Counted from the stretch's first letter, positions 12,624-23,900 are shown. The stretch: 64,000 nucleotides of DNA from Hypericum androsaemum (GCA_963995505.1 OZ023181.1:17480221-17544220); one strand, 5' to 3'. Notes: generated from the letters alone by a model not told the origin. Numbers and translations are program-made.

Positions 12624-14000
12624 TTTTTTTAAGTAAATTTGTATTAACCCCACCAAAAGGTAATTACAAAGTAATTACAATGGAATAAACACCCGACACC
12701 TAAGATACTAGATAGAAATATATCTAAGCAAAAACAGAGATAAGCACTATATAGCACAAGTTCCTAATGCCACACCACCAAAAGGACCAAAAACCACCCA
12801 CAAACACCCAAGAAGGGAAGGAAATCAAGGAGGATCAAAGGACCAAAACACCACATCTTTGATCACTTGGAGGATAAACGAGGCATCCTCCTCCCAGGAG
12901 AAGCCAGAAACAATTGCAATCCTCCAAGCCTCTGCCGAGATCTCCTCTTGAAGAGCAGCATCATGATCCACCTTAGCTGCAAGCAACGAGCAAAGGCCCA
13001 GAGCCGGCAACTCGCGCTTCTTTGGGGACATTTTCTTCAAATTCTGCAACGGAGATTGCAAAAGGGCAGCAGCTTTACTTGTGAGCTTCCTAACTCGGCA
13101 ACTCGAGCACGTCGGGATCGGCTGGAATGAACGACGTTGTCTGACCTTCTTAGCCACCACTTCCGCAGAAGCCAGGGATGCTGCGGACGAGGCAGTAGCG
13201 ATGGGTTTCCCTTCGTCCACGCCATCAAGGACCTGATTAAGCCAAGCCTCCATGTTGAAATCAACAGATAACGACGCGTCACCAACATCTCCGACTGAGG
13301 TACTAGAATCACAAACATCTCGCAAACCAGAAACTTCCTGAGGCGCTACAGCATTGACACAAGCAAGCCCATCTGAAACCTACAAAATCGAAGAAGCAGC
13401 AGTGGGGGCGGCCAAAAGCAGCCCAGAACTACAAGCGCCAAGAGCGCACCCCCCGCCAGCAGAAATCAGATCTGCAACACCACCCGCAGAACAAGAAATC
13501 GGCGACTCCACGCTTAAAAAACCCGAGACCTGAGCCAGAGCCTGAACATCATCGATAGGCTCTGCAACAAACAGATAGAAAGCAGGAGTCGATAGCTGCT
13601 CGGATGCAACGACACCAAATGAATCCTCGACCAAGCCAACTACGATAGGAGCGGCTACGTCCCCTGCTCGATCCCCTGCAGAAACGGCAACATCCCCAGC
13701 AACAATAGAACCCACAAGAGTGGGGCACCTGACAGCTGCACGCAAAAGATTCAACCACAGGTCCACAAACAAGGGCTTCAAATAGGAGAACCAAACTCTC
13801 AATTCCTCGACCGAGATCGAACGACCAGCAGCGAGAAGGAACTCCCTAGCGCTGCGGAGGAGCCAATCTTCAAGGGTCTCATGGCAAGCCACTGAGAAGT
13901 TAGCCTCGGCAAAGGGAAGGCCATCTCATTGAACACCAGGAGAGGCCTTGGAGAGGGGTGCTCGAGGAGGAACGGGGCCTTTGGATTCCTCTCTTGCAAA
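12624..14000 (-). mobile_element. Retroposon on the minus strand, ending in an A-tail
   Basis: Read on the minus strand, a long frame is followed by about 200 bp of non-coding sequence. It ends in an A-run (T7 at 12624-12630 on the plus strand), the usual end of a non-LTR retroposon. The coding part resembles no domain I can name. A LINE-related or captured ORF is an inference. The 5' end near 14000 is approximate. Confidence 0.5.
12825..13892 (-). pseudogene. Unidentified retroposon ORF with one in-frame stop
   Basis: Two long segments (13892-13380 and 13379-12825) lie in the same frame, separated only by a TAG at 13382-13380, for about 355 codons in total. The first half is alanine- and valine-rich, beginning MACHETLEDWLLRSAREFLL. 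The second contains CSSCRVRKL, a lysine/arginine-rich patch and a tryptophan-bearing C-terminus. No catalytic motif of reverse transcriptase or endonuclease is seen. It may be an ORF1-like protein of a LINE or a transduced host exon. Function unknown. Confidence 0.4.
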
Positions 14001-14419
14001 CCTCACCTTGGACACGAATAATCTCTTGGATTCTTTGTTTTAGTTGTTTAATAGCTAAGACATTTTTCAAATAATCTTCTCATCCACTATTATTAGGACC
14101 ATTTCAATGAATTTAAGTATTTTAACATTATTCATATTTTGGCGGTTCTCACTAACATCACCAACGACAATTGAAACTATCAACCTAAGATGTGAACTCC
14201 CTCCACTTAACAAGAAAGAGTGCAGAAACAGCCGGGGTTCTCCGATAGCTGTAAGAGCAGAGGAATTAGCGGTGCACGTTCTATACGTTTTTTCACGTGA
14301 ATCCACGCGATATTTTAATATCCGTTAAATTGACTAATTTAAATTTTAGTTCCATCAAATTATAAAAATAACTGAATTATAGAATTCAGGGAATCAAAAG
14401 GGATTATATTCCCGAGATG
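14001..14419. other. Intergenic, nothing recognised
   Basis: AT-rich DNA; small overlapping ORFs on both strands lack any family signature. Confidence 0.35.
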
Positions 14420-14428
14420 CGGCTCATA

Positions 14429-14827
14429 GGGGAGTGGATTGATTACGGAGTGAAAGAATTGATTCCGTACGGTTTGGAATGAAGGGGGACCGCAGCGGCA
14501 AGTGCATGTATGTGATAATGGCAAGCGCAGTTATGTGATAATGACAAGTACAGTTATGTGATAATGGCATGTGTATTTGTGACACTCCCGTATTTTAGCA
14601 TTTTTGCAAAAAGATCATACTGGCACGCACAGTTATGTGATACTGGCATGCACAGTTATGTGATACTGGCATGCGCAGTTATGTGATAATGACATTTGTA
14701 TCAGGCCTGCGTTTGTGCGTGGCTTTTTCATTTTGGTTCCCGTATTTTAGCGCGTTTGCAAAAAAGTTCCCGCGTGTCTTCATTCCGAACGGTTCGGAAT
14801 CTGAGCATTCCGTACCCAATCCATACC
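14429..14827. mobile_element. Mutator-type MITE carrying a minisatellite
   Basis: Imperfect inverted ends of about 45 bp (GGGGAGTGGATTGATTACGG at the left; GGTATGGATTGGGTACGG at the right, read on the minus strand) include a second matching block ending GGAATGAAG. A direct repeat CGGCTCATA flanks it (14420-14428 and 14828-14836; both copies also continue with G). The internal region is a tandem array, listed separately. Confidence 0.7.
14497..14700 (+). repeat. Minisatellite of about 23 bp inside the MITE
   Basis: Variants of GCACAGTTATGTGATACTGG plus CAT recur about six times. The three units near 14630-14690 are nearly identical at 23 bp spacing. The array is interrupted once near 14580-14625. 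Confidence 0.7.
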
Positions 14828-14949
14828 CGGCTCATAGAAGTTGTCAAGTCCGTAAAACTGGTTCATTCCGTTAACCGATCCTCTCTACTTTTCAGGTCGT
14901 TGCAATTTGGAAACCTCAAATTGAGCCAACCTAATCATCAACCTTAAAA

Positions 14950-15325
14950 AATCGGTTTTGGATTGAGTGGAGACAACATAAAAGTCGTCCCCACGTAAGA
15001 GATTTTATTTAAACCATCAGATTTTATTAAAAATCGTATCTACAGATCTGACAGTCATTAAAAATCATGTTTATAAGTATAATGACTTGATCCATTTCAG
15101 TGAATCCGAACCCAAAAAAATCTTGTCAAACATGTTTTGGATTGAGCGGGGACAACATAAAAGTCGTCACTACAGAGGGGATTTCGTTTGAACCATCAAA
15201 TTTTATTAAAAATCGTATCTAAAGATCCGATAATCATAAAAAATCGTGTCTATAAATATAATTACTTGATCCATTTCAGTAAGGATAAGTCTTGTCCCTA
15301 CTGAATTCAACCCCTTTCGAACAAG
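14950..15325. repeat. Two adjacent copies of a short palindromic repeat family
   Basis: The segment starting GGATTGAGTGGAGACAACAT near 14958 is repeated, diverged, near 15135. Both contain ACCATC(A)GATTTTATT or a close variant and end with CATTTCAGT before an inverted form of the start motif. The same family reappears near 35165 and 41795. It is probably a MITE family; no clear target duplication was found here. Confidence 0.55.
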
Positions 15326-15680
15326 CATCCACTGATTACATCGGTATAACAGCCTATGATATTGGTCGGAGAAAAAAGGAAATCACATTGAGAGTAGCGT
15401 AATTGATGGGAACTGAGCCTGTAATAATAATCTTTTTAGACTACCAAATTGCTTCTGTACAAAATCCTCCAAGGTATGATGATAAAAAATAAATCTCCCA
15501 ATGTACAAAATCCTCCAAGATATGATCAAAAATAAATCTCCCAAAAATATCTGCCTGAATCTTTTAACTATCTCCTAAAATTTACATCACCTGACGTCAC
15601 GCCACCCCTCTCAAAATTTATATCCACCCAATAGAATATTTATAAATAAAAAAGAATCAATCGAATCCTAATTTCCAAAA
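15326..15680. other. Intergenic, 3' flank of the MAPKKK gene
   Basis: Probably contains the 3' UTR of the minus-strand kinase gene. A 35-bp phrase about CAAAATCCTCCAAG(G/A)TATGAT occurs twice (near 15460 and 15505). Confidence 0.4.
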
Positions 15681-15730
15681 ATGAGCGTAGGAAATCCCCA
15701 AACTGCCCTCCTCTGTTCCAATCCGCTCCA

Positions 15731-16771
15731 TCACCTAACATCAACCCAACTCCCAGAGTCCACCCACTCGCACCTCCCCCGGTCGTCGTCCGCCAGCCGC
15801 CGAACCCTCTCTTTTACCGCCGCCGAATCGACCGAAACAACATCCAAGTCCATATCACCGGACGACCGGTCGCACGTCGACCACGACCCAGTACTCCACT
15901 CCTCCGGGAAGTCGAAAACGCACCTCGGCGTATCCAAAACGGCGTCGTGGCAACACCCTGTCACATCCTCCTCATCAACCCCGCACAAAAAGGGGTGATC
16001 CAGGAGCATCTCCGCCGTCCACCTCATCCTCGGATCCTTCACGAAGCACATCCTCAGGAAATCCTTCCCCTCCTCGGACACGTCATCCGGGACAGACGGG
16101 GTCTCGTCCCCGACCCCGATCCTCATCAGCAGCGCCGCCATGTTGTTGTTCCTCTTGTCCCCTGTCGTCCCCCACGCCGGCCGACCGGTCGCCATCTCGA
16201 CGACCGAGCACCCGACCGCCCACACGTCGCACGCCGGGCCGTACTCGTTGTCGTTCACCGACTCCGGCGCCATGTACATCGGCGTCCCCCGAATCTCCGC
16301 CCCGTCACTTCCCGTGGAGTCGACCACCCGCTTCGACAATCCGAAATCCGCAATCTTAACCTCCCCGGTTTCCGACAGCAACAAGTTGTCGGGCTTAATG
16401 TCGAGGTGGGCGAACCCCCTTTTGTGCACGTGCGCTAATCCCCTTAGGACCTGTTTGGCGAACCCCCTCACTTCCTCCTCCCCCAACTTCCCGCCACACC
16501 TCCTCACCCTCTCCGACATCGTCCCGCCGGGAGCGAACTCTAGTAGGAGGTTGTACAGCCTCTCCCCCTCCGATGTGACGTCATCTCCAAGGCAACGAAT
16601 CACGTTCCGGTGGGGACCCACGTCGTTGAGGACCTGTTTCTCGTGCTTCAGAAAGGAGGCGTCGGCGAAGTCGGCGGACTTGACGGCGATCCTGCCGGAG
16701 GAGGAGGTGGTGGCGAGGTTGACCGTGGAGAAGCAGCCGTGGCCGATTACTTCTCCTCGAACCCAATCCAT
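15731..16771 (-). CDS. MAPKKK (MEKK-type, MAPKKK17/18-like) serine/threonine kinase
   Basis: An intronless 346-residue frame encodes a small kinase that is almost all catalytic domain. The glycine loop is GHGCFSTV (10-17), with ATP-binding Lys31 (IAVKS) and Glu44. The catalytic loop HLDIKPDN has Asp124, Lys126 and Asn129; DFG begins at Asp142, APE is 168-170, and CDVWAVGC has Asp182. The C-terminal tail after about 265 is acidic and poorly conserved. Size, missing introns and motifs fit the plant MAPKKK17/18/20 group, which in Arabidopsis signals in abscisic acid responses by phosphorylating MAPKKs. The usual HRD arginine is leucine, so it is a non-RD kinase; relatives have HCD. The long plus-strand ORFs across it are antisense shadows. 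Orthology within the group is inferred. Confidence 0.88.
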   Translation of the reverse strand: MDWVRGEVIGHGCFSTVNLATTSSSGRIAVKSADFADASFLKHEKQVLNDVGPHRNVIRCLGDDVTSEGERLYNLLLEFAPGGTMSERVRRCGGKLGEEEVRGFAKQVLRGLAHVHKRGFAHLDIKPDNLLLSETGEVKIADFGLSKRVVDSTGSDGAEIRGTPMYMAPESVNDNEYGPACDVWAVGCSVVEMATGRPAWGTTGDKRNNNMAALLMRIGVGDETPSVPDDVSEEGKDFLRMCFVKDPRMRWTAEMLLDHPFLCGVDEEDVTGCCHDAVLDTPRCVFDFPEEWSTGSWSTCDRSSGDMDLDVVSVDSAAVKERVRRLADDDRGRCEWVDSGSWVDVR

Positions 16772-16866
16772 AACGGGAGAAGGAGAAATCGCTCGAGTTC
16801 TTGGAAATTGGGAATTGGTTGAGTCCTTTGTTAGTTGGTGAACGAAGAGAAAAGAGCGGGGCGGGG

Positions 16867-16880
16867 TATATATATATATA
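16867..16880 (-). promoter_or_regulatory. Probable TATA element of the MAPKKK gene
   Basis: A run of alternating TA lies about 96 bases upstream of the kinase ATG, followed on the minus strand by ACCCCGCCCCGC. The position suits a core promoter with a leader of roughly 60-70 bases. Alternating TA is also a simple repeat, so confidence is moderate. Confidence 0.5.
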
Positions 16881-16984
16881 ACAAGTGGGGTGAGGCCGGG
16901 AGGGTGGTGGTGGCTTTCGTCAGTTAATTATGAAAATATTTTATTTATTTATTTGTTGAGGTTGAGAGAGATTCGTAATAAATG

Positions 16985-17064
16985 CACGTGATATGCGAGG
17001 GAGATTAGGAAATACTAGGCTGCTTGATTTTTGCAGATTTTGCGAATTTAATAGGAAACGTGGC
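16985..17064. promoter_or_regulatory. G-box and ABRE-like sites upstream of the MAPKKK gene
   Basis: CACGTG at 16985-16990 and ACGTGGC (17058-17064) lie about 105 and 180 bp upstream of the TATA-like run. Both match binding cores of ABF/bZIP factors. ABA-induced expression is known for Arabidopsis MAPKKK17/18, which makes the sites plausible; function here is inferred. Confidence 0.45.
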
Positions 17065-18314
17065 TTTAGGTGTGTGTACTTATTTTATTTGATTTCTTAT
17101 TTTTCTTGTTCACACCGTTGATTTGTGATTTTTTTTCCCGCAAGTTTTTATCCTGGGTGTAGACACTGTTCCTAAGCATGAAAATTTAGATATTTAATTA
17201 AATTCATTTCACTTATTAAATATATTTTTAAAAATAGTTGTTTAAAATACAACTCTCTCAGTTATATTTTTCTATTCGCAAGATAAAAAAGAGCTCCTCT
17301 CCTAATATCGATTTAATTATGATAGTAAAAATATTGTTGAATTTGTTGTACGTGTGTTAAAACAGTGAAAAAAATGCACGGTTAATGTTGATTTGTCCCA
17401 ACAGATTGACATCTTAGCTGGTTCTGACTATTGACGAAGAGCATACATGTGCATCATGCTCGCTAGATTATTTATTAGACAATGATTAGTACGGGGGTTA
17501 TTTTTTAATCATGAAAATCATGTGACGAATAAAGATTACGATACAATCTAATCATCTAGATCTCAATGTAACGTTGGCGATCTCGGCGCAGCTGACACTT
17601 CCAGGATTTGCCAATTGTCTAATTATAGTTAACTAAGTAATTTAATTTCTATAAATATATTCTCATAAAAAAGATAATTACTAACGTATGCTGATTTTTT
17701 GGTTGGTCGCGAATAGATCACAGGGTGTACCATAACTAAATTATTGCCTACCTTTTTTCCCCTCTTTAGCCACAGACAAGCAGTCTTTCTCCTTAAATGT
17801 TTCGGCACAGCCACTCATATAAACAAAAGGTTGTCACAAAGGTACTCCATTAAGCCACTAAAAATTACTAATTTTCCAATTAAAAAAACACTGAAAGTTG
17901 CTTTTTTTCTTTCTATTTTTTTATAAAATAAGTCAAATCCACGTTAATATTTTGTAGTTTTATATTTGATATATTACTATCTTGTAGTTCTAATTTTTTT
18001 TAGCAACATCTATTCATTTGAGTACAACATTATAAAATTTAACCATGTACCAATGCCACGTTACTAATATAAAGTATAATATGTCGAAAGGTAACAAGGG
18101 TAAATTGCGACAAACTTTCTTCCAAGTCCAGTAAAATAAAAGAGAATTTTGACTCATCCACTGACAGTGGCCTACGACGCCGTAAAATGCAGAAGAAGCT
18201 CTGCACCCGGCAAAATAGTACAGTTGAACGACAGCAGCACTTAAAACGCTGCGGCTTCTCCAACAAACGCTTTTTTGCGGCAGCCTTCTACGCTAACGTC
18301 AATCACGTGAGAAC
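17065..18314. other. Intergenic, nothing recognised
   Basis: AT-rich DNA up to the 5-bp target site of the intact copia element. No gene supported. Confidence 0.4.
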
Positions 18315-18319
18315 ATATC

Positions 18320-18870
18320 TCTTGGGCTGGCCCATGAGTCACCCATTATTGGGCAAAAATGGGTCCAAGCCCATTAGGCCCAAAAGCCATTGGGCTTTTG
18401 GGCCAACACGCAGATGCCACGTGGCACAACATGTGGACGCCACGCGGGCGACACGTGGCAACGCTAGTGCCACGTGGACGCCACATGGCAACGCTAGTTG
18501 ATAGCTTCACCACGTGGCGCCACGTGGATGACACGTGACGCACATGTGTGAGCTGGATCTCCCTATAAAAGGGAGAAATCACTGGTGATTAATCTGTAAC
18601 TTTCCCATTCTGAGATATACACTTCAGAGAGGTTTTTTAGTTTAGTCCCTGTAGTTCTCAGATTTTGCAAAGCAAGAAAACTCGTGAAAATCGTTTACGT
18701 ATCCGATCCGTTTGTGATCGTAAACCACCAGTGACAATATCTTGTTATCCGATCCTGTTTAAAGCACGCTACAACAAGTAAGTCTTGTTATTTATTAATG
18801 AATTTATTTCATTAATTATGAGGTAATTAATTCATGATTATTCGTTAATTATGGGCCCAAATTCCCTTCA
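18320..18870 (+). repeat. 5' LTR of the complete copia element
   Basis: 551 bp, starting TCTTGGGCTGG (the first G of the canonical TG has changed to C) and ending TTCCCTTCA. U3 contains six CACGTG palindromes between 18418 and 18537. TATAAAA at 18564-18570 should set the start of R. It is 46 bp shorter than the 3' LTR because of a missing block in the G-box region. Confidence 0.93.
18418..18570 (+). promoter_or_regulatory. LTR promoter: six G-boxes and a TATA box
   Basis: CACGTG occurs at 18418, 18452, 18471, 18511, 18521 and 18532, several within CCACGTGGC, the ABRE/G-box core recognised by bZIP and bHLH factors. TATAAAA follows 26 bp after the last one. The arrangement suggests a stress- or light-responsive promoter; responsiveness is inferred. 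Confidence 0.6.
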
Positions 18871-18872
18871 AT

Positions 18873-18886
18873 TGGTATCAGAGCCA
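18873..18886 (+). other. Primer-binding site (initiator tRNA-Met type)
   Basis: TGGTATCAGAGCCA starts two bases after the LTR end and is the standard plant copia site complementary to the 3' end of initiator methionine tRNA. Confidence 0.9.
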
Positions 18887-20015
18887 GCTTATATTGTTCT
18901 GGTTGTTAAATTATTTTTGAAATCAAGTTTAATTGTGTATATTTGGTTCAAAAATCGAGTTTAATTATGATTTTTAATGAAAATTACAATCTGGTGTACT
19001 TTATTGCAATCAATTTAAAACCAATGGAATGAAATTGAAATTTGTCCTAAAACGCGGGCAAAATTTGCGCACGCGCGAAACCATAAAGTACTAATCTGAA
19101 ATTTGAACGCCAACGTGGCACCTGCGTGTCATGAACTTCGGTGTAATTTTCGGAAAACTTGGGGATTAATTGGAAATTGTCCCAAAAATCCCCAAATCAA
19201 AGTTTAACCCTAATCGGGCGATTTGGGCGTTTGCGCCCGAAATCGAATTCGATCGATTTCGTCGGAAATCCGACGATTTCGATGCTGGAGATCGACGATA
19301 GTCGATTCGCCGGCTTCTCCCCGACATCCCGATACCACGTTTGTGGATCGACGTCGCCGGAATCACGAGATCGAGGACGACGACGGCGGAGAGGCGCCGA
19401 ACGGAGAAGAGCTTCGCGGCGGAGAACGGATGGACGAAGGCCCGCGAGGCCGCTACGGCCGTGATCGCAAGGCCGAGACGCGTTGATTGCGACCGGTCTC
19501 GGCCGCTGGTTCGCCGCCGTTAAGCGGCAGTCGTACGAGGTCGTACGGTGGCGATTTCGCCGATCGCGGGAGAGGAGAGAGAAAGAGAAGGGGAAAATCT
19601 GCGAGGGGCAAAATCGTAATTTTACGATTTTTCTCTGAAATATTTATACCCCGGTTCGATTCAATTGTAACCGGGCGAATTGGTCTGGTTCTTGGTTGGA
19701 CCGAATTCGATTTTGGTCAACTTTGACTTAAGTCAAAATTGGGCAAAATTTTATTTTTGTTGGATTTAATTGGATAAATTATTTTTTGTTCAATAAAATT
19801 TCATTAAAAAAATAAAAAAATTATAAGTTAATTTTTTAGTTAAGTTTTTAAGATGATTAGAATAATTTTAATGACTTAAATATATTTTGGAATAAGTTCT
19901 GAAATATATTGAACAAAATATACAATTACCTTTAAGAATCTAGAATTGAACAGATCCTTTGAATATGTGTTCATCATTTGATTAAAAATTATGTATTTTT
20001 GATCATTGGGTAAAT
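18887..20015 (+). other. Long leader of the copia element with a GC-rich block
   Basis: Between primer site and the first long ORF lies a leader whose middle (about 19200-19620) is far richer in G and C, full of CG dinucleotides, and unlike the AT-rich flanks. Overlapping ORFs in all frames there have no recognisable domain. It could be a structured packaging/leader region or captured host DNA; I cannot tell which. Confidence 0.5.
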
Positions 20016-20537
20016 ATGTATATTGACCCAAAAAAATTGACCTGCATATGTTGCAGATTAACGATGATGAAATATAAGACGATTGTGTACCCGAACTTTT
20101 GTGCACGTGAAATACGTGAAAGTATACTCATGTGTCGCATTTCGAGTCGACAACCAAAGGATGATATGTATGTTCTAATGGAACATATAGATTATGTTCA
20201 TCAAATGATGCAGGATTGCGTCTGGGCAGGAGGATACGACCATGGAGAGGATTGGCCTTCCATGTTCTGTGATCTTTTGATCACACTCAGGATTAAGGAA
20301 AAAATAGAATTTTTCCTACAACTTGAGGATTGCTCTCACAGAGATGCACTGGCAGGGTTAGTCCTTTATTTACAGAATAAAGGACTTCTGGAGGAAATGA
20401 TCCCCAATCCTCCTATGGAACTTCGTAGTGGACGTATGATCCGTCGCTATTGTAGTCAGGGATACTTTTATAGTTTTCCCATTCCATGTGCGGTGTGGAT
20501 TTTAGATTCCACACCTATCCCAGTTGTGACTTTTTGA
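20016..20537 (+). CDS. Unidentified ORF in the copia leader (173 residues)
   Basis: This ORF sits upstream of gag-pol, in the same orientation, within an otherwise intact element. The product starts MYIDPKKLTCICC, with a cysteine-rich N-terminus (CICC). A middle part contains LRIKEKIEFFLQLEDCSHRD and a leucine-rich segment, and the end is hydrophobic and aromatic. No signal peptide, clear membrane helix or known domain is seen. Standard copia elements have no ORF here. It may be a captured host fragment or a lineage-specific accessory gene, or an untranslated open stretch. The downstream 445 bp before gag are non-coding. Confidence 0.4.
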   Translation: MYIDPKKLTCICCRLTMMKYKTIVYPNFCAREIRESILMCRISSRQPKDDMYVLMEHIDYVHQMMQDCVWAGGYDHGEDWPSMFCDLLITLRIKEKIEFFLQLEDCSHRDALAGLVLYLQNKGLLEEMIPNPPMELRSGRMIRRYCSQGYFYSFPIPCAVWILDSTPIPVVTF

Positions 20538-20982
20538 ATCCTCTTGTATCTATAAATAGTTTCTTAATGTATTTTTGTATATCTTGTTGAAAGTTTTCAT
20601 ATACATATGTTGTTTTTGGGAAACTTTGTTTTATACTAGGTATTCATAGAAGCTTTATATACAAAGGTGTGTATTCAAAACTTCATGTATATCCTTGTAT
20701 ATATAAATAAAAGGCTTGTGAGCTTTTTATTTCTGTGATTATATAATATGTTTATTTAATTACACGTGTCGAATCCACTTGTATTTACTATCAAAGAACT
20801 TAGAATGATTAAAGTTTGAGATTACTTCTTGACGGGTAAGGGGAAACACACCCGTGACCTACTTCAAATTCGAGATTAGTCAAGGACTTTATATCATTCG
20901 GAGTTATAACATATAGTAAATTTGTATCGTATTACTTAGAATGACTCCTTAATATACTTTTTTCTTATAATTCCCGTTAGTT

Positions 20983-23900
20983 ATGTCAATTGCTTCAAAA
21001 TCAATTGTCGCTGAGCTCAACAAGGAGTTGAAGCTTAATGGTGACAACTACGATAATTGGAGTATGAAAATACTATATGTGCTAGAAGAACAAGATGTCC
21101 TCGAGATGACATCTACAATATTAGTTGAACCTGAGTCAGGTACCACTGCACAGCATAAGCGTGATTGTGACGCTTTTAAAGCTTGGAAAAAGAAAAACTC
21201 TACTGCTCGTCTCATCTTGCTAAGTTCAATTATGGATGACATTACCAGGCAATTTCGTGTCTATGACAATACAAAGGACCTTTGGGATGCTCTGAAAGAA
21301 AGATTCGGGAGGTTTTCAATCTCGAAGCTACGTGCTTTGACAATAAGATTTGATACTTATAAGAAACGCCCTGATCATTCTATGCAAAAGCATCTCAGGG
21401 AAATGTCAAACATGATTGGTGAGCTGGTTGAGGCTGACCACATGCTAAGTAATGAGCAGCAAATCCAGGCTGTCATTCGTTCCCTACCTGTGAGCTGGGA
21501 ACACATAAAAATGACACTTACCCATGCCGATAATGTTACGACATTTGACGACATGGCCCGACACCTTGAGCTAGAAGAGGATCGTCTCCTAGCTATTAGA
21601 GTACACCATGAAGCCCACATGACTCAGTCTAGTGGTACAGGGAGTAAGAGAATAAGAGGTAAAAAGGGCAAGGGTAAGAAAAATGGAAACAAGAGTAAGG
21701 CTGAAAATTCTGAAACTAGTGAGAAAAGTTCCGGAAGAAAGAAAAAAAGAAAGTTTAACATCAAGAAAGTCAGATGTTACAACTGTCAAAGGAAAGGTCA
21801 TTTCGCTAAAGATTGCATGGAAGAAAAGAAGGTACATGAAATTCACTCTTATGTGAGTAAATTATATGTATCTAGTACTGTTCTTCTATCTGAAACTCAT
21901 CCTATGTGGGTGATTGATTCAGGAGCGACCGACCATGTAACAAAAGATCGTGAAACTTTTGTTGATTTTCGACGGTTGCCGGTTGGAGCAAAATATATTT
22001 TTGTTGGTAACAACACACGAGTGGATGTTAAGGGTATGAGTACATGTAAATTGGACCTACGTCAAGGACGTACCCTATTTCTACATGATGTGTTGTTTGC
22101 TCCAGAAATTTTTCGGAACTTAATATCTGTTTCAACCTTGATGGCTCTTGGCTTTCGATTGCTGTTTGAGAATAGTTCTGTACAGTTGTTTTTAGAACAT
22201 GTTTTTTATGGATCTGGTTTTAAATCAGGTGGTTTCTTAATTATGGATGTTGATCAGTTATCAAAATCTTATTTTTTCTTAGTCACTAATGTTCAAACGT
22301 CTCGAGATGACGTTATTTTGTGGCATTCTAGATTGGGCCATATTGGTCAAGATCGCATGAATCGTCTAGCTAAGGCAGGACTATTAGGTAATTTAGATAA
22401 AGCTATTTTACCCACATGCGAACGATGTCTAGAAGGAAAATTGATTAGAAAATCATTTGGTAAAGGAACTAGAGCCACCTTTCCACTGCAGTTAATTCAT
22501 TCTGATGTTTGTGGTCCAATGAATGTGAGGGCTAGACATGGAGCGTATTACTTCATCACATTTATAGACGACTATAGTAAGTATGGTCAAGTCTATTTGA
22601 TTTCTCACAAATCTGAAGCATTTAGTTGTTTCAAGATTTTTATGAATTTTGCGAAGAATCAACATGATCGAAAGATCAAGGCCTTACGAACAGATCGTGG
22701 CCGTGAGTATCTTTCTGATGAATTTAATACTCTGTGCCAAGAAAAAAGAATTGAACATCAGTTGTCCATCCCTTATACACCTCAACAAAATGGGGTAGCA
22801 GAAAGAAGGAACAAAACCCTTCTTGACATGGTTAGATCTATGATGGCTGAGGCAAATTTGCCTATATCATTTTATGGAGATGCGCTCCTTACCGCAGCAT
22901 ATGTTCTCAACCGAGTCCCCTCTAAATCTGTCGCTACCACCCCTTACGAAATGTGGACAGGTCGAAAACCCGATCTAAGCTACTTAAGACCGTGGGGGTG
23001 TGCGTCTTATGTCCATTCTACCTCTAGTTCTTTCGGTAAATTAGGACCGAGAGGTAGAAAGAGTGTCTTTATAAGATATTCTGATGTATCAAAGGGATAC
23101 GTTTTCGTAGGTGAACTCGAAAATGGACAAGTGAAAGAATTTGAATCACGAGATGTCACATTTTTGGAAAATATTTTTTCGAAATTGGGAGACGTAAGTA
23201 GTGATCTTACGTTATACGAAATTGATGAAGCAGAATCATCTGGATCGTTCCAACCGAGTGGGAGAATTGTGGAGAAAAATCAAGTTTTTCCATCTCAAAT
23301 CGATCCGGTAGTTCACGATCCTAGTGTTAGTACATTTCCAAATTCCAGTGGGAGTATGGATTATCCCTTTAATGGGAGTACTATTCCTGGTTATGATGAA
23401 TATATTAGAGATGTTTATCAAAATCGTGAACTTCGTAGAACCAAAAGAACTAGCATTCCACGCAAACGATTTGAGGTTGAATGCGCTGCTAATGCTTTCT
23501 TGGCATCATTGAAAGAAAATAATGGTCCAAGTGAGATTCTTTTGGCAATCCTACAAGATGAGAATGAACCCAAGAATGTTTCTGCTGCTCTATCATCTCC
23601 TGATAAAAATGAATGGATTAAAGCAATGGAAGAAGAGATGGCTTCGATGAAGAAAAACTATGTTTGGGAATTGGTTGATCTGCCTAGTGGACGTAGGGCA
23701 ATTGGGAACAAGTGGGTTCTCAAGATTAAGCGTAAAGCAGATGGCTGTATCGAAAGGTATAAAGCTCGCTTAGTTGCCCAAGGATTCAAACAACATGAAG
23801 GAATAGACTATGAGGAAACTTTCGCACCTGTTGTGAGATTTACATCCATTAGGATAATTCTGGCTATAGTGGCAAATTTAGACCTTGAACTACATCAAAT

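Noticed and set aside
15947..16841. Plus-strand ORFs of 163 and 233 codons
   Set aside because: They lie antisense to a complete kinase gene; GC-rich codons create long shadow frames.
19159..19726. Several 60-100 codon ORFs in the copia leader
   Set aside because: They overlap in all frames of a CG-rich block and show no domain; described as part of the leader instead.
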